The position numbers were made by a program, and so were the translations under genes. Source: Mediterranea sp. (in: CFB group bacteria) (lineage in GTDB: Bacteria > Bacteroidota > Bacteroidia > Bacteroidales > Bacteroidaceae). Taken from it: a DNA stretch of 42,807 nucleotides. Positions within the stretch are counted from its first letter, which is position 1. The number at the start of each line of letters is the position of its first letter. Shown in pieces: positions 41,845 to 42,807 of the stretch. The stretch lies in the NCBI GenBank assembly GCA_031259755.1, contig JAIRKY010000066.1, positions 1-42,807 of the forward strand, written 5' to 3'. Under the pieces are notes generated by a model. The model was not told the origin of the DNA and did not search any database. It saw only the letters and a program-made list of their open reading frames with translations.

Positions 41845-42561
41845 ATGGATAAAATACATATTATCACTCCAGTAAAAGACTCCATTGATTTGACGCTACA
41901 AACAGCTAAAGCTGTTATGAGTTCGAAGGTCAATGTTCCTTTTGTCTACACGATATATAATGATTTCAGTTCAGAAAAGAATACCTGTATCTTGCAGGAA
42001 GAATCTGCTAAAATAGGATTTGAATTAGTAAATCTATCTGATTTGACGTCACACCCATCGCCCAACTATCTACTGATTTTACAGATTGCACAAGAGAAAG
42101 CAATCAATGACCGGGCCGGATTGCTAATCGTTGAATCCGATGTACTTGTAAAAGAAGACACCGTACAAGGATTATTTGACGGAGCTTCCGAACAGCCTAA
42201 CTGTGGTATTGCCGCTTCAGTAACAGTTGACGAAAAAAACCACATCAATTTTCCATATCTGTATGCAAAAGGAAGGGCGCCCGGAATATATGTCGAGAAA
42301 AAACGATTGAGCTTTTGCTGCTCGTTATTAACCCTAAGCTTTCTCAAATCATACAATTTCAATCAGTTAAATCCTGAAAAGAATTGGTTTGACATAACGA
42401 TCTCCCACGAATCACTCGGCAGAGGGTTCATCAACTATCTTTTCACAACACTCACCGTATGGCACCGCCCACATGGAAGTCGCCCATGGAAGCAATTGAA
42501 ATACAAAAATCCGTTTAAATACTATTGGTTGAAGTACACAAAAGGGCTGGATAAGATATAA
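41845..42561 (+). CDS. Glycosyltransferase family 2-like protein (GT-A fold)
   Basis: 238 residues from the ATG at 41845. The N-terminus MDKIHIITPVKDSIDLTLQT has the usual GT2 start (strand, then a nucleotide-sugar contact and helix). IYNDFSSE (~33) and the DxD-like VESDVLVKED (~105-114) fit a GT-A donor site. The C-terminal part is basic (WHRPHGSRPWKQLKYKNPFKYYW), consistent with membrane-surface association. No membrane segment is seen. Donor and acceptor are unknown. It is transcribed separately from glsAB, by its own promoter, and has no glycan-cluster neighbours inside the window. Support for GT2 rests on these short motifs. Confidence 0.68.
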   Translation: MDKIHIITPVKDSIDLTLQTAKAVMSSKVNVPFVYTIYNDFSSEKNTCILQEESAKIGFELVNLSDLTSHPSPNYLLILQIAQEKAINDRAGLLIVESDVLVKEDTVQGLFDGASEQPNCGIAASVTVDEKNHINFPYLYAKGRAPGIYVEKKRLSFCCSLLTLSFLKSYNFNQLNPEKNWFDITISHESLGRGFINYLFTTLTVWHRPHGSRPWKQLKYKNPFKYYWLKYTKGLDKI

Positions 42562-42807
42562 TTATAACGTCAAAATCAGATTTCGATACACGTCAAAGAG
42601 GAATCCAATAAATAAATATGTGTACTTTCCCACTTTACAAGCAATCATAATGAACAAGTAAATCTTGAAAAATCCAATTTAGGAGCCAAAATAGCAAAAT
42701 GTCTTCAATTTTATCTCCATTTTCTGTGAGAATACATACAAAGGCACTATCTTTATACACATTAAGACCACAAACTCTATCTGAACAACTGATAACTTAA
42801 TATTATG
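42562..42807. other. Right-end intergenic sequence
   Basis: AT-rich, with no ORF or clear terminator. The window ends on an ATG (42805-42807) that may or may not begin the next gene. TATCTTTA (42748-42755) is a -7-like word (7 of 8) at a suitable distance. Confidence 0.3.

Overview
The window looks like a chromosomal segment of a gut-type Bacteroidales bacterium (Bacteroides/Parabacteroides-like). The evidence is a SusC/SusD pair with a SusR-like membrane regulator, promoters of the Bacteroidota form TTTG-N17..21-TAnnTTTG, a dcw cluster with the Bacteroidota gene order, and a glsA-glsB glycine-lipid pair beside it. The genus is inferred, not proven.

Layout. (1) 0-3.1 kb: pdxB, a small XRE regulator and an AT-rich acyltransferase-3 membrane protein. 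(2) 3.1-9.2 kb, minus strand: a catabolic operon in the order pyruvate-aldolase (DapA family), Na+/solute symporter fused to an iron alcohol dehydrogenase, PdxA2-type dehydrogenase, DUF1537 acid-sugar kinase. The last two are the known route from C4 sugar acids to DHAP. (3) 9.2-9.95 kb: a repeat-rich intergenic region with a likely ~62-nt sRNA, a perfect 20-bp palindrome, and a 23-bp tandem array enclosed by 34-bp inverted arms. (4) 9.95-23.7 kb: a polysaccharide utilisation locus (PUL). It has a beta-propeller/Y_Y_Y/LuxR-HTH regulator on the minus strand, then SusC, SusD and a small surface lipoprotein, a terminator, a fresh promoter, a secreted polysaccharide lyase-GH88 fusion, and a GH2 enzyme. 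The likely target is an unsulfated uronic-acid-containing glycan. (5) 23.7-39.6 kb, minus strand: yqeY and the division and cell-wall cluster, read from mraZ through rsmH, ftsL, ftsI, murE, mraY, murD, ftsW, murG, murC, ftsQ and ftsA to ftsZ, with a clear 10-bp-periodic MraZ operator upstream of mraZ. (6) 39.9-42.6 kb, plus strand: glsA, glsB and a glycosyltransferase-like gene.

How it fits together. PUL enzymes would cut a uronate polymer outside the cell or in the periplasm. SusCD would import the oligosaccharides, and GH88 and GH2 would finish them. The neighbouring operon would import and oxidise or cleave sugar acids. The biochemical link between the two is an inference.

The most unusual aspect is the density of short dispersed repeats in the catabolic operon. 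One repeat encodes the linker of the symporter-dehydrogenase fusion. A second probable one is inserted in frame inside the aldolase. A third, a 52-bp element with inverted ends, supplies the aldolase's last residues and stop codon. Together they look like non-coding mini-repeats recruited into protein-coding sequence.
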